This document shows positions 46,423-59,477 of a stretch of DNA of 64,000 bases, one piece after another. The stretch spans positions 17,678,062 through 17,742,061 of the forward strand of contig CM055611.1 of assembly GCA_029379385.1 (NCBI GenBank), read 5' to 3'. Each line of letters begins with the position of its first letter. Positions within the stretch are counted from its first letter, which is position 1. Origin of the DNA: Quillaja saponaria. Taxonomy: Eukaryota > Streptophyta > Magnoliopsida > Fabales > Quillajaceae. The notes below the pieces were generated by a model, which saw only the letters and a program-made list of their open reading frames with translations, was not told where the DNA came from and searched no databases. The position numbers and the translations under genes were made by a program.

Positions 46423-48302
46423 ATGGCGGGAGATACTGCGAAAGCTCTTAATGTGCAACCTATTGCAATTGAAGTGGTAAAAAGATGTGCAGGTTTGCCT
46501 GTTTTGATTGCCACTGTTGCTAAGGCCCTGAAAGATGCGGCGTTATATGTTTGGAAGGATTCCTTGAAACAACTGGAAAGATTTGACAAAGATGGGATGC
46601 ATGCCGAAGTTTATTCAGCTTTGGAGTTGAGTTACAACCATTTAAAAGGTCAGGAAATCAAGTCACTGTTCTTGCTTATTGCTCTTCATGGACAACGTTC
46701 TGTTAGTAAGCATGATTTGTTGATAATTAGTATGGGCTTGGGTTTATTCAAATATGTGGATACATTGGAAGATGCAAGGAACAGACTTAACAAATTGACG
46801 AATGACCTCGAGGAATCTTGTCTTTTGATTAAAGACGAGAGAGAGATCGAGAATGTCAAAATTCATGATTTAGTTCGGTATGCTGGTTCTTCAATTGCTG
46901 CAAAAGACCAACTATTCCGTACTGATATTGAATTTGAATCAAAAGAATGGCCACGGAAGGACATACTTGTAAAATATCGTGGACTCTTGCTCTCTGTACA
47001 CCATCAAAGTGACCTACCCGAAAGGTTGGAATCTCCGCAACTCAAGTTATTTGCATTAAAATGTCAAGAGGATCATTTGAAAATTTCAGATTCCTTTTTT
47101 GAAGTGATGAGAGAAGTGAAGGTTTTATGTTTTTATGAAATGAAGTTAATTTCATCACCACCTCTCGTCCTTCATGGATTGAACTGTCTTCGAGCTTTGT
47201 ACTTGTATGAATGTACCTTGGAGGACATATCTATAGTTGGAGAGTTGACAAATCTAGAAATTCTTAGTGTTCGTCAGTCTGACCTCAAGCAACTACCCAG
47301 TGAGATAGGAAGACTCCATCGTCTAAAGATGTTGGATCTGATGTATTGTAAGAGCCTTAAAGTGATAACACCGACAGTTATATCAAACTTGATTGGTTTG
47401 GAAGAGTTAAATATGGAAGGTAGCTTCATCAACTGGGAGGTTGAAGCTGGATGCAACTCGAAAAGCTACAATGCTAGTCTAGGTGAGTTAAAGGAATTGC
47501 CTAGTTTGAGGAGTTTATGCATTCGGATTCCAGATGCTCGGACTTTATCGACTGATATCTTCTTGTTCTTTGGAAAGCTACAAAAATTCAAGATTGAAAT
47601 TGGAGAGAGGACATCTTGGCCGTCCATATACAAGTTCTCACAAATACTGACAATTAAATCCTCTGGTTCTTGTATCATTCAGTCAGAGAATTGGATCCGA
47701 ATATTGCCAGAAAAAGTTGAATATTTGAAGTTGGATAGAGTGAATGGGGTGAAGAATGTTTTCCTTGATATGAATGCAAAAGGTTTTTCACAATTAAAGG
47801 TTCTCAAGGTCTCGAATGATGCTGAAACTGAATGCCTAATTAACTTCATAAGCTCAAAAAATCCCAGGCATGTTTTGCAAAGCTTGGAAAAATTGGTCCT
47901 CAAACATTGGAATAATTTGGTACATATATGTCGTGGCCCAATAACAGAGGAATCCTTTTGCAAACTAAGAATTGTAAGGGTGTATGGATGTCAAAAGTTG
48001 AAAAGTTTGTTCTCCTTTCCCATGAGTAGAATCATTTCACAACTTGTTGAAATACAAGTTTCAAATTGCGTTTCCATGGAGGAGATTGTATCGTTGGGAA
48101 GAGAGATGGAGAATCATGACCCAGGGCTCGGTGACATTGAGTTTGCCGAATTACGCTATTTAAAGATAATGGGTCTACCCGCGTTAATTAGTTTTTGCTC
48201 AATGAGAAGGATATCATCTGTATCTCAAGGACTATCCCATAAACTACCAATTGACACTGAAATCGAAAAGATGGATGCCACGGGCAAATATGAAAATTCT
48301 AG
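46423..48302 (+). pseudogene. NB-ARC C-terminus and first LRR part of block 2 (second frame)
   Basis: This frame continues the block 1 alignment after the 1-base deletion: MAGDTAKALNVQPIAIEVVK onwards, then CAGLPVLI. IHDLVR again stands where MHD is expected, followed by LRRs with NLEILSVRQSDLKQLPSEIG. Apart from the frameshift it remains open for over 620 codons, so the break is young or the copy was under constraint until recently. Confidence 0.85.
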
Positions 48303-51129
48303 GTATGTTCTTAATATTTGCATTTTAAATTAAATTAATAAATTTAAATATCTCCATATAGATATGAGTCAATACAACGTAAGATTAAGGCTCTTATTAT
48401 TTTTTTTATACAAAAGCTTATGCTTAATTTAAGGGTCATAGATATGACTGAGGTGTAATGTGTGTGACTTATAAACTAATTTATATAAGTAGGGAATCAT
48501 AATATTTACAATATGTGTAGATATAATCCGTGTCTACTTCTTGAGGCAGACAAAAAACCCATGTTTATCTATAAAAATGAATGGTGGATTTTGCTATAAA
48601 GTATTATAAATATCTATGATTCTCACTCAGTCGAGTGGATAGAGATCTATTGAACCCAGAGGCTACAACCCACCAGGCCACCACTGCCACATACTTATAT
48701 GAAACAAATTAATCCAACCAATTTTTTGTTTTTAGTGTGATGTCCTTGTCAAAGTACCCAATTTATAAACCAACGCTGAGTTATATGTCTAAGAAGCATT
48801 TGAGAATAATAATGGAGGTTGGAGGAATATATCTCCAAAAAATATATAAATCGTAGTTTTGTCATATATAAATAAAAGAGTCATTATTTAAACAGGTAAT
48901 TGGCAGCCAAATAATATTTAAATATGTCAATTAGAAAAACCTGAAAAAGGACAAATTTAATGTGTACTAATTAGTAGGTTAATTAGTGTGTTAGAATTGT
49001 TATATTTCTCTGTACCAAAAAAAAAAAAAAAACTCTTATATTTCTTGTGATTGTTTTTTTTTTTAGGTGAATTTCTTGTGATTGTCAGTACGTGCCCAAA
49101 TAAATACATAAGGTCATAATTATAAAAGTATATAATAATATTTTATTTTATTTTCACTCATCACACAGACAAGAAATGTATTACAACATTTCATTTTGTG
49201 AGCTTTTATATTTTTAACCATCCAAATGAGATAAATATTAAATGTCGATTTTTTCAATACTCTCAGCTCATTTCTTATAGTCTAGCGACTGGAATCCATT
49301 ATTTTGTTTCCCTTGAAACTCCAAAATAGACACTTAAAGCTTTGTTGCCCCAATTCATAAGTTTCCTGGCCTCCCCTATTTTCTGACATTTTGTTTGGAT
49401 TTTTATGATTGCATATGTGCAGGAAATAATGTTGGAGACTTCGGCAATAGAGCGCATGGATAAGTTGAGGACTGTGTTGGAACATCAAATCACCCCAAAT
49501 TCTTTTTTCAAAGTAAAATTGATAGAGATTAGTGATTGTGCTAAACTAGTGACCATTTTTCCATCTCACCTTGTTAGAAACTTTCAGAATTTGGAGACTC
49601 TTAAGGTTAAGAACTGCAATTCCGTGGAAGAGATTTTTGATCATCGGGAGCTACAGGATGAAAAAACACATGCCAATGTTGGAGGGATTTCTTGTCATTT
49701 GAGATATTTGAATTTACAAGGATTGCCAAAATTGAAGTATATATGGAGTGGAGATCCCAAAGGGGTTTTCAAATTATTACAAGATCTACAAAGTGTTGAA
49801 GTTGAGGAATGCAAAAACTTGAACTATATTTTTTCAGCCTCTGTAGCGAAATGTCTCTTGCAATTGGAGAAGCTTGAAATTATTTCTTGTGGGGTGACAA
49901 AAATTGTTTCTGAAGATGAAGGGTCAAGTGGAGTGGTCAGGTTCCATTTTCCACAATTGAAGCACATTAAATTAAAAAGTCTACCAAAAATCAAGAGCTT
50001 CTATCCAGAAGTAATGTTTACTTTGGAGTGTTCGATGTTAAAGGAGCTAGACATAGACGTGCTTGATAATTTTGTGTAATTATTTTAAAGATTATACATG
50101 AGAAGTGAAATAATTTTGTGTTGTGTTTGTCATCCCAACAAAACGAAAATAAAAACAAGAGCAAATATTTGAACCACTGAATAGTGCAAAAACTATGATT
50201 AATTATACAGAAGCATGTCTCCCTTGCAATAGTCTAAACACTAATCTTGTTTCATTTTCTTCTCTTCATCATCCGTTTCCTTTAATCCAGGTAATTGTCC
50301 CCAAATTGGAGAGTCTATGTCTTGGAGCCAAGACAACCACGATCTTATATTTGAATGATCAATTTCAAGATTTGTTCCGCACCCTTAAAATTCTACGAGT
50401 ATGTGACTGTTCTAGCTTTAGAAGCTTGGTACATACATCATATTCATCAACACTTTTTCGGAATCTACATACTCTAGAAATAGAGTCTTGTGATGGATTA
50501 ATCAATTTAGTTACATTCTCTACTCTGAAAAGTACTCTAGTACGACTCCAGAACTTGAGCATAAGGAATTGTGAGAAGATAGAGGAAATAATATCATCAA
50601 CTGGTCATCAAGTACAACATGTTGAAGATGATGAAATTGCCTTCAATCAGTTGGAAAGTTTGAAACTTTTTTGTTTGCCAAACTTGAAATGCTTCTCTAG
50701 AGAGAAATGCACTTTGAAATTTCCATCCTTGAAAGAAGTAATTGTGGTAGCATGCCCCAAATTGGAGGTGTTCTCTTCTGGTATTTTGGTTGCACCATTA
50801 CTCTGTGGAGTGATACAGAATAAATATTTAGAAGGTGAGAAACGTTGGGAAGTCAACCTCAGCAACACTGTAAAAGGGATGTTCATAGACATGGTATGTT
50901 TTCCTTCTTTCTTTCTTAATTTGAACAATATTTCGTTGATTTCGTTTTCCATTGTTAAACTTTACTTTCGAAACCAATCAATTAGTATAAGGATAGAGAA
51001 CAATAGACTTACATATAGTGTTAAGCCCTGAGCCTTAGAGACATGTTATTACATATATATTCTCCCAATTCCAATAAAATGCAACTGATTTTAGTATGAG
51101 TTTGCGATCAGAACATATATGGCTAGAAC

Positions 51130-51740
51130 TTATAGAGGGTTCTAATTTCTGCTGGGCCCTTATAGAGACGTGTCATTACACATTGACATCCGTCTTCAAT
51201 ATTTTAAGTAAGCACTAAGATAAATAGTTGTCCCGTAGCATGAATACAAAGCAGTCCTCTGGCTGCTTCAATAATGTTCTTGGCATCACCTTCTAGAATT
51301 ACATTTTTCCATCCCACGATCCTGAGCATAAGAAGTCGCCTTGCGTAAGGCTATAGCCTCCAACACTGCAGCATCCACAATATCCGGTGTAATTTGAGCT
51401 CCAGCCCCCAGAAATACGCACTTCACTATCTCTAGCCATAAACCCCTACACTGCCTCTGTTATGCTGCTTATCAACCGCGACATCAAAGTTAAGTTTAAG
51501 GATGATTGCAATCTAGGTGCTTGCCAATCAGCTGTTGGTATGGACTCTGCCAGTACAGCTCATCTTTCCTCATCCTTATGGCTGTCTTGAATTTAAGTTC
51601 TAATAGCAATTGGCCTTACGGACAACCTTCTAAACATCCCTGTTTTGGTCCGCAAAAGGCTTTGTCATTGCGCCTTCCAAACATACCACAGAATAAAGCA
51701 GCTACATGACCCGTCTGATGTAGCACAGTATGTGATTTAA
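51130..51740 (-). mobile_element. LINE RNase H fragment in intron 3 of block 2
   Basis: The minus strand encodes pieces of the plant LINE RNase H-like domain (EAIALRKATSYAQDRG, then VILEGDAKNIIEAARG) with a frame break between. With the RT piece at 53270-53495 it may be one LINE, interrupted by 51750-53260. Confidence 0.65.
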
Positions 51741-51749
51741 GGAAAAATA

Positions 51750-53260
51750 TGAGAATGAGGGAGAGGGGAGGAGTAATAGGTATAAATTTCGGTTTGAGAA
51801 ACTTGCAAACATGTAATTCAATTTCAATTTTCAATTTATCAAAATATCCTTAAACAAGTGCATACTAACCCTTTATATAAGTTTTACATAAAACCCTAAG
51901 ATAAAAATGTAAAAAATAAAATAAAATAAAAAGATTTAAAAACATAATAGTAAATACTAATAAATAAATCTCTAAATTCTAGTTTTACATAAATAAATAA
52001 AAATAATAATAATAAACTTCCATATAATAATGATATCGTTCCCATCATTCTTCTCTTGTTGGAAAAAACTTGATCTCGAATTTTGTAATGAGGGGATATG
52101 AGGTCATGAGGAATAGAATCCTGCAACAAGGTTGAAAATTTTTTGGCAATGAGAACTCTGTCAGGGATCACGAATACTTAAAATTGCAATAAGATTGTAA
52201 AATCAATGTGCTCGACCTCTGCTCTGGAATCTGCTCTGGAATATCATCTACGAGCTTTAGAACTTCATTGGCAGGCTCAAAAATGTCTAGTTAACTCAAT
52301 CATGTCTGAGACTGTCATCATACTGCTCTAGAATGTCAAAGTGCTCAATCATATCTACAATTGAAACATCATCATCCATTGCGAGTGGCTCATGAACATC
52401 ATCAGCTTCATGATCCTGACTCCCATCCTCTAGTGAAAGAGACTCAATGACATCTTCAACTTCAAAGTAATGAGTATCATTATTTGGTGTTGGTGATGTA
52501 GGCTTAGTCGTGAAGTTTTTAATTCCTACAAGTCTTCCTGTATTTGACTGTATGTATCAACCATAGGGTTTAGACCTAACATTGCAAGCACCGCACCCAT
52601 TGTTGCACTAAGCCTCATCAAGTTTTTTGTTAAGTAATTTTCATATAAGGAACCATAGGGTTCAAGGTGTAGAAGGTTGTGATAACAATGAGATTTGATG
52701 AGACTAGGTGTACTTGAGTGTATAGCTTGGCTGATCATAACTAAGATAATGTATCAATTCAGATACAAGTTCGACCAAACAATAACCATATCCCTACTTT
52801 TCTAAGTAAAGAATATAGATACAGAACCTGAAAGTAACACATAAGGGTCTCGACAAGAAAATACATAGATCCACAAACACATTAGGTCAACTCTTAGGAT
52901 ATGACTCGGATAACTCTATGACAATTGAAAAATGTTATAGGAATGTTTCTATACATAACTACTCTAGGAAACTCAATGCTGAAATAGGGATTAATAGACA
53001 AAAGCTCTATCAATGTGCTCTTTAATAATATGTCTAAACGAAGTGTGATAGATACATGAGCTCAACATAGAGTACCAAGACATTGAAATATAAATAAAAT
53101 AGAACCAATGTTTGGAATTTTTTTTTTTTTTTTAAACTTAAATTTTCAGCAACCTAAAAAACTAAATAAAACATGAAAAGTAATGTGAAATAAAGATTTA
53201 AATAATTAAAGTGAGTAAATGGTACCAATTCTTGCATTTTGAGACAAATTTTGAAGAAAA
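51750..53260. repeat. Unidentified insertion between two LINE pieces
   Basis: The region has minus-strand frames such as 51896-52171 (SIPHDLISPHYKIRDQVFSN) and 52526-52738. I suspect retrotransposon origin but cannot assign a family. It is absent from the equivalent intron in block 1. Confidence 0.35.
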
Positions 53261-53269
53261 ATAACCCAT

Positions 53270-53495
53270 AAATGAATTCTATGCGTCGAAAATTTTGCCA
53301 AAATCCGAGCTTAACCATTATTTGTCGGTGATATACCCATCCCACCCTGTCATAGGCTTTAGTCATGTCTAGCTTAACTGCCATGCGATAACTACCCCTT
53401 CCTCATTTAGTCTTCAAATAGTGCATGAGCTCATGGGCCAGGGCCACCAAAATGTTATCCGCAATAAATTGACATTGCAAGAAAGCGCTTTTTAT
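53270..53495 (-). mobile_element. LINE reverse transcriptase fragment, orthologous to 398-600
   Basis: The minus strand reads MAVKLDMTKAYDRVGW, the first catalytic RT block of plant LINEs (DMTKAYD). The same fragment lies at the same place before the block 0 DC1 exon, so the LINE entered the common ancestor of blocks 0 and 2. It is missing from blocks 1 and 3. Confidence 0.78.
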
Positions 53496-53719
53496 GGAAG
53501 ATGGTGAAGTCAGTTACTATTACTGAAAGGCCCAAATAGGTTCTTTTTCTCGATTCCTCACTAGCCTTGAACTAAACAAGAAGAGTAACTTCTTTCTAAA
53601 TAAATTACGACCTTCATCATCCTAGTGATACTTGTTTAATTAACTTTCCTTTTTCTTGATTGCTTTAATTTTTAAAATTTTATTTCTTTTCTTTATTTAC
53701 TATTTTAACTTTCTTGTAG

Positions 53720-53935
53720 CAAGAGGAAATGGCAAAAGGATTTCCTAATATTATCAAGCATCCACTACATAAAAAGCATGAATTGCTTCTGGCTCGGGGA
53801 ACACATGGTTGTGATGGGTGCGGTGAATATAGAGATGGCTGGTCCTATTTCTGTGGAAGATGTGAATTTGATTTAGATCCGAGTTGTGCTTTGGAGGATA
53901 GTAATAGAGTCACTAACGAATCTCGAAACGAGTAA
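53720..53935 (+). pseudogene. DC1 exon of block 2 (open frame, one ligand changed)
   Basis: The exon follows acceptor TTTCTTGTAG and encodes 71 residues, with KHPLHKKHELLL, GCDGC, YFCGRC and FDLDPSC. All four CxxC cysteines and the last Cys remain. The His of FDLH is Asp, so one presumed zinc ligand is altered. The frame is open and the exon ends in TAA within GTAAGT, a perfect donor consensus at 53932. It belongs to a gene broken upstream and is therefore listed as pseudogenic. Confidence 0.8.
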
Positions 53936-54403
53936 GTTGAAGAGTCCAACACAAGAAGATGAGATATTTTTATGAAAAGAACATTGGAATAGGTGCAGGT
54001 TTTTTATGCAATCTAAAAATGAGTTATACATGTTTGATCTTTGGTTTTGTTGTTTTGGTGTTGCTATGTAGCGTATGTATTTGTGAGAGAGATTATTACA
54101 AGCCAAATACTAATCATGTTAATGAAAAAGGAAGACTTAGGCTTCAACATGTAGAAACTGAGGAAAAAATTTGCACCAAATGCATATCTTAAGCATGGTC
54201 CTTCTTCCTTGGTCAATAATTGACAAAGGAATCCAGCCTAGCTACTTGTAAAGGGAAAATGTTAAAAGGTTTCAGTTGGATGCTTCTACGTTATCTTACA
54301 TGAATATATGCATTTTTTATTGGTTAAATTATCTTCTTTTGTTTCCTTTAAGTCTGCATAAATTTTTTTGTTACTCTTTCAAATTTATAAAATAAAGTGA
54401 GTA

Positions 54404-54790
54404 TGTTGTATGGATTGTAATATAAGTTCTTAATTGAAATGTCTTTTTATGAATAGTAATATATGTCAAGAGTTACAACTATTAGATTCAATAGTTATAA
54501 CTTATTTGTGCTAGAAAACACAAATATTGAAATTAAACTAGTAGTTTATTTGTGTAAAGAGACACAATTGTTGATTGTGTGACTATTCATAAAATTTCAA
54601 TATATTGTCATACTTCTTACAATAGTGATTATTCATTCCTTATATATGGCTTTCCTAAGCAGTTGTTATTAAGATTTTAAGAATATTTATTATATCATGA
54701 AAGGGATTTATCTGCAACCTCTAAATTGTAAGATTATACTGACAATATCTCTTTCAAAATGGTATTGAATTATCAACATGTCTCAAAACC
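54404..54790 (+). repeat. LTR-like repeat, family of 15417-15779
   Basis: The stretch from TGTTGTATGGATTGTAATAT through GACAATATCTCTTTCAAAAT aligns with 15417-15779 and 17925-18281. It lies at the same position as the truncated copy at 9735-10080 of block 0. No flanking duplication is clear. Confidence 0.55.
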
Positions 54791-55494
54791 TTCAAATCTC
54801 CTCTATGTTTTATATACTAACTTTCTAACAATTTTAAAGAGATATTGCAATGAGAATTGCACTACAAGGAAAATTGAAAAGATATTGATCAAATTTTGTC
54901 TCAACTTGACTTGTCACTTGGTATTTCACAAATTGATGATAGGGTGGAAGGATGTCTTTCAAATTCAATTTAAAAAGATAAGTGTGAAGTGTCACTTTTT
55001 TTTTTTTTCTTCTCTAAATTTACTTTATTGTAATAATTCATTTTCATATATGCATCATGGTACAATTGGTGGTTTACTCTCTTTGATGTTAATTTGTGTA
55101 TTTATTTATTGATTATGAAAAGGTAAACTCCTTTCATTTGGATTGTTAATCTAACTATGACAACAACAAAAGGAAGCAAATCCATGGCATGGTGTTATTG
55201 TATTTATTTGGAATTCGTAAGCAGAGTTATTATGAATGCCACTTAATTTGTTATTACAAGTTGTTGTGGATTTTTTGCTATGTGCAGAAATAGCTTTAAC
55301 AAACTAATTAAGAAAAGCTCGGCAAGGTGATCGTAAATGGTGTAAAAACCATCGTTTTCTTCCGCTGATCACCAAGTCCAAACCATGATAACCCCTTCGC
55401 ATTATCATTTTTCTAATTCTTACTATTTCGCAGATAATGTAATAATTAAAAATAAATATCAAAGGTTGCCCCTTTTGAATAACCATGATTGTTA

Positions 55495-55982
55495 AGCTTA
55501 GTTTGGTAATACTCTTTTTGAAGGATACTTATGTTTATAAAGACTATAAGTTAATTTTTTTATGCTCGGTCAAAAAAAAATAAAAAAAATAGTGAGGTCC
55601 TTCTACTCTGAACTTTTAAAAGTCAGTGGTGTTTTTAAAAATACATTAAGGGATGCTTTTAAAAGCTAACTTCTACTCTTAAATCTTTAAAAAACTAATA
55701 TAACCTCAACTTTTAATAAAAAATATTATATTTATCCTTTTATAATTAATGCAACAAGTTAATTCTCTCTCTTTTTTATTATCAATATCTAATATAGTCA
55801 ATTTAAATTTTTGGAGCAACTTTATAATGAATTTACCAAATACTAATTTATGACTTTTATTTATTGAAAGCAAGTTTTTGTATTATTTTACCAAATAATA
55901 CTGCTATAACTTTTTTAAAGCAGTTCTAAGAGTGCCATGAGATTACAACACCTCTTGAAAAGTCACAGCATTAAACCAAGCC
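55495..55982. mobile_element. Tourist-like MITE (488 bp) with TTA target duplication
   Basis: The insertion is flanked by TTA (55492-55494 and 55983-55985). The inverted ends are AGCTTAGTTTGGTAAT and the reverse of ATTAAACCAAGCC. The paralogous block 0 has the empty site at about 10745-10756 (GATTGTTAGTTATGG). TTA duplications and short length fit PIF/Harbinger-derived Tourist MITEs. There is no coding capacity. Confidence 0.82.
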
Positions 55983-56130
55983 TTAGTGATGGCACTCTAT
56001 TTGACTACACTCTATTTGACTACAGAGAGAAAATAAGCATAAAATTGAATTAAACTGATCACCATGTAAACTTATTGTTGGTGGTTTCAGGGACCTCTAC
56101 CATAAGCATATTTATTTTCTCAACAGTGGC

Positions 56131-58050
56131 TACAATATTATAATCATAAAATCATACTCTTAAATCTTAATATTTCTTTTAATTCATAATACTTTGCTTT
56201 AAATTTTAATTTATAATATTATAATTATTTGTAATTTATTAATTAAAATTTTAAAATTAAATGTTAATTACTAGTCAAATATAGTTTGACAAATTATAGA
56301 TTTATTAATATTGAAAAACAGTAAAAATAAAATAAAAGAAATAGTCTATTTTGAAATAAAATAACAACTAAAAAGTATTTATGTAATTGTAAAAACTCAC
56401 TAGAATATTTAAAAAAATCAAAATTTCTTTCAATAAACAACTTTTAAATTCATAAACAAATAGATAAATTTAACATAAAACTTAAATTCATAAGTTTATA
56501 TATACAAATTTTAATTCTTAAGATGAGAGAAGAATTAAAATTTAAAATAATAATACTATAATCTGGAAACAATACTGTTATTATTTTTTAATTCATAGTA
56601 TATTAAAAAAAATTAATTCATAAATTTACGAAAAAAACTTAAAAAAATTTTGATTATTAAGAACTTATTAAATAAAAAAATTTGAGACATTTAATTTTAA
56701 CAACTATTGGCATATAATTATTAAAACAAGTATAATTTCGTTTATGAACATACACAGACAAATAGTTGTTTGATTTTTGGTTTGAAACGGCAAATTAACG
56801 GTTTGCTCTTTAAATTTTTAATTTTTTTTTAAGTTTAAAATAAAAAAGTAATGGCAAGTAATGTCAACCTGCTTGCTTTTGAAACGGCTGCAGCAAACGT
56901 TGTCTGCCTTTTATTTATTTATTTATTTTTTTTACAAATATAGCCTTAAGAAATATTTGTCTTTAAAAATAGATAATAAATGTATTTATTTTTTTTAATA
57001 AATTGAATGCAAGTGTCACATAAGTTTCTTTGTTTTTTTTAGTTTGACAGAATTGATAAAAAATATTTTTGTTGATATATTTTTTTTATTTCAATAATTT
57101 TAAACTCTTGGATGTCCTTTATATATATATATATATATATATATACTAAGAAAAAAAAATTATAGCATCTCAAATCATAGTTTGCAACCACAGTCTTTGG
57201 ATCATCAAAAAAAAAAAAATATAATAATAATATCTCAACGCATGATTTATAATCAAAAGTTAAACCGAATTTGCTCAAAGTGACAAGCTACCTCATATAA
57301 GAGAAACAATACTTTAGCCATCAAAACATAAACTCCATCAACCACTTAGTTGGTTAACCTTGGTTTAATTTATCATTATTATGTTTAATTAATAAATCAA
57401 ATATTAGATTATAAAATAACTTATTCTCATTTTTGAAATGTAATTATAATTTAATTACTTTATAGAACATATCAAACTATTTCCAATGTTACTTGTTAAA
57501 ATTCAATAAAAATTTTACTAATTTTTAAAAAGTAACATTCTCATACTATTTAAAAAAAAAAAAAAAAAGTGCCAAGATAAATTTTAGAAAATCATATACA
57601 CTAATTAACATATGATTAAAAAAAAATTTAAGTAAAGCTTTCTTACCATTTATTAGTTTTAATAGTTTGAAAATATCTAAGATCTTACCAAAATTGTGTC
57701 TCTAATTTTTGCTTACACTCTATTGTTTCATTATTGATTACTAAAGTATTATCTCTTACCTAAATTTTTTTTAAAATAATTTAAGAAAAATTCTCAATAC
57801 CTTTTATTTCTAAAGCACCTCAACATCTTGCTTGGGTTACAACAAATTTTATTGCACAAATTTTTAATAATAAGAAAAATTATTATTGCAAGACCTCCAA
57901 TTAAATCATGTTACAACTTTTTTTTTTAGAATTATGTGATTGTAAAAATGATAACATAAAATGGTAAAATATTATGGTATACGTTGTGAAAAAATAAATT
58001 TAGTGTGCATCTATATATATATATATATATAACAAAAATAATCAAAAAAG
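56131..58050. other. AT-rich intergenic stretch
   Basis: No gene is recognised. It contains TA microsatellites at 57120-57145 and about 58010-58030, and poly-A runs (57208-57219, 57553-57568). Confidence 0.55.
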
Positions 58051-59100
58051 AAAAATAGTGTAACTTATTGTCCTATGACAAGTTTCTGGATCTGCCAGAC
58101 TGCACCTGAAGGTCTAACCTCTGAAGCAATCGATCAAACACTAATAAAGAAGCAGTCAATACATATCGGTGGTCCAACGGAGGTAATTTTATCATTAGAA
58201 AGAAGAAGGAGAAAAAGGTCAGAGAAGATGGTCTCTGACTCTCTGTACAGCTGCTGGGTTGCATGAAGAGAATGAGGTGAGAAGAGTTAGGGTTGGAGGC
58301 AAATATTCTTAATTTTAACAATGATATTTACATATAAAATATAAGGGCAATTATCAGTTTAATATCAGTCTTCTCTGATATTAAACTAACTTCTCTGATC
58401 AAGCTTGGAAATCTAGAATTATCAGTCTTGTGTTTGTAACTCTATTTTATTAAATCGGAACTCTTAATTGCATTATTCTTTTCAAAATGCTTTAAAACAT
58501 TTGTTGAGATTTCTGTCTCATAATTTTTAAATTGTATTACTAGATTGATTCATTGCAGCAAGTACTAAACAGTTTGGAAGAGATTGTTAGTTGATGGGAA
58601 TGAGTTATGTTTTTATGTATAGTATACATGTATAGGCTTTTGTATCGTAACAGCGTAACTCTGTAATGTAATATAATGTACTAATGTAGAATGAATTGTA
58701 AAATAACCATTCCAGTTTGTAGATGTGATCTTTTGTATTTGAAACGAAAGAATGTATCTTTTATGCCAAGTCTTGTCTTTGCCACAAGTTGTAAATTCAA
58801 TAGATTAATAATCTAAGTTGACGGATTTCCCAATGTATTAGCATTATAATTTCACCAAGCCAAGGTAACATAATATGCAATTGGTCACTGGCACAATGAA
58901 TTAGTTACTGTGTTACTAGCCTATTAATTAGAATGTCAAGCAATACTAAAGTTCATGATCATTACAATTACTGTCAAAATAAGAACAATTAGTAACTGGT
59001 AAGGGCTATCAGTTACAACAATTAAACTTGAGCCTAGACATAAGAAAATTTGAGAAAAACTTCTACTAAATCTTTATTTGTGTTAGTTAAATACTACTAC
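58051..59100. other. Unassigned sequence
   Basis: A GC-richer piece at 58070-58290 has a 63-codon + frame and an 82-codon - frame without motifs. 58586-58720 (TGTTAGTTGATGGGAATGAG, TATACATGTATAGGCTTTTG) looks like a Copia-type LTR but no borders are seen. No firm call. Confidence 0.35.
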
Positions 59101-59477
59101 TAATAATAATAATGTCTCCTTTTTTTTTTTTCACGCACCATGTCTCGTCTTGGTAGCTGTCCTTCGTCTCTCTTCCTCTCCACCATGACAGAAAGTTACT
59201 TCCTCCTTTCCACTTAAAAAAAATACAAAATAAATAAATAATAATTCTGACTCTCTTTTACAACTCTCCCACATGGTACTTCCTTTTAACTTGCACTCCC
59301 CTATAAAGCTAGCTACAGTGTACAGTATCGTTAACACAGATTTAGGCTTCCTTCTTTTTTTTTCTTTTTTTTTTCTGGGTTTCGAGAAAAGAAAACAATG
59401 CGTCAGCATCTTTTTCATTTCCCTTGATCATTTTTGTTTTAAAGATTATAGGGATTGAGTTTGCTTATTTTTACAAA

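Larger units (their letters stand above)
45464..53935 (+). pseudogene. CC-NB-ARC-LRR-DC1 paralogue, broken (block 2)
   Basis: This is a close paralogue of the block 1 gene with the same layout. Exon 1 is 45464-48302, exon 2 49423 to about 50060, exon 3 50291-50893 and the DC1 exon 53720-53935. NB-ARC motifs are present: GLAGVGKTT, ILIIIDDIW, GSKLLLTSR and, in the next frame, CAGLPVLI. A 1-base deletion after Leu306 (near 46382; block 1 has CTCGAA, this copy CTCAAG) shifts frame inside NB-ARC, so translation stops at 46480. Two further lesions are visible. Exon 2 runs at about 50060 into sequence like block 1 intron 2, with loss of its donor. The best exon 1 donor (AG|GTATGT at 48303) joins exon 2 out of phase and meets a stop two codons on. 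The third intron (2826 nt against 458) is filled with LINE and other repeat debris. A truncated 338-residue CC-NB product is possible. Confidence 0.85.
53936..56130 (+). repeat. 3' flank of NLR block 2 (segmental duplicate of 9415-10960)
   Basis: The acceptor-like TAGGTGCAG at 53990-53998 is followed by sequence matching 9415-10960 until about 56130, except for the MITE at 55495-55982. The frame at 53959-54192 has a hydrophobic run (CLIFGFVVLVLLCSV) and CICERDYYKPNTNH. It is not in phase with the DC1 exon by the predicted splice. Confidence 0.7.

Noticed and set aside
53959..54192. A membrane-spanning extra exon of the DC1 protein
   Set aside because: The predicted donor and acceptor enter a different frame that stops soon (after the FGVAM codons), so it cannot be joined to DC1 in phase. 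Kept only as a low-confidence finding.
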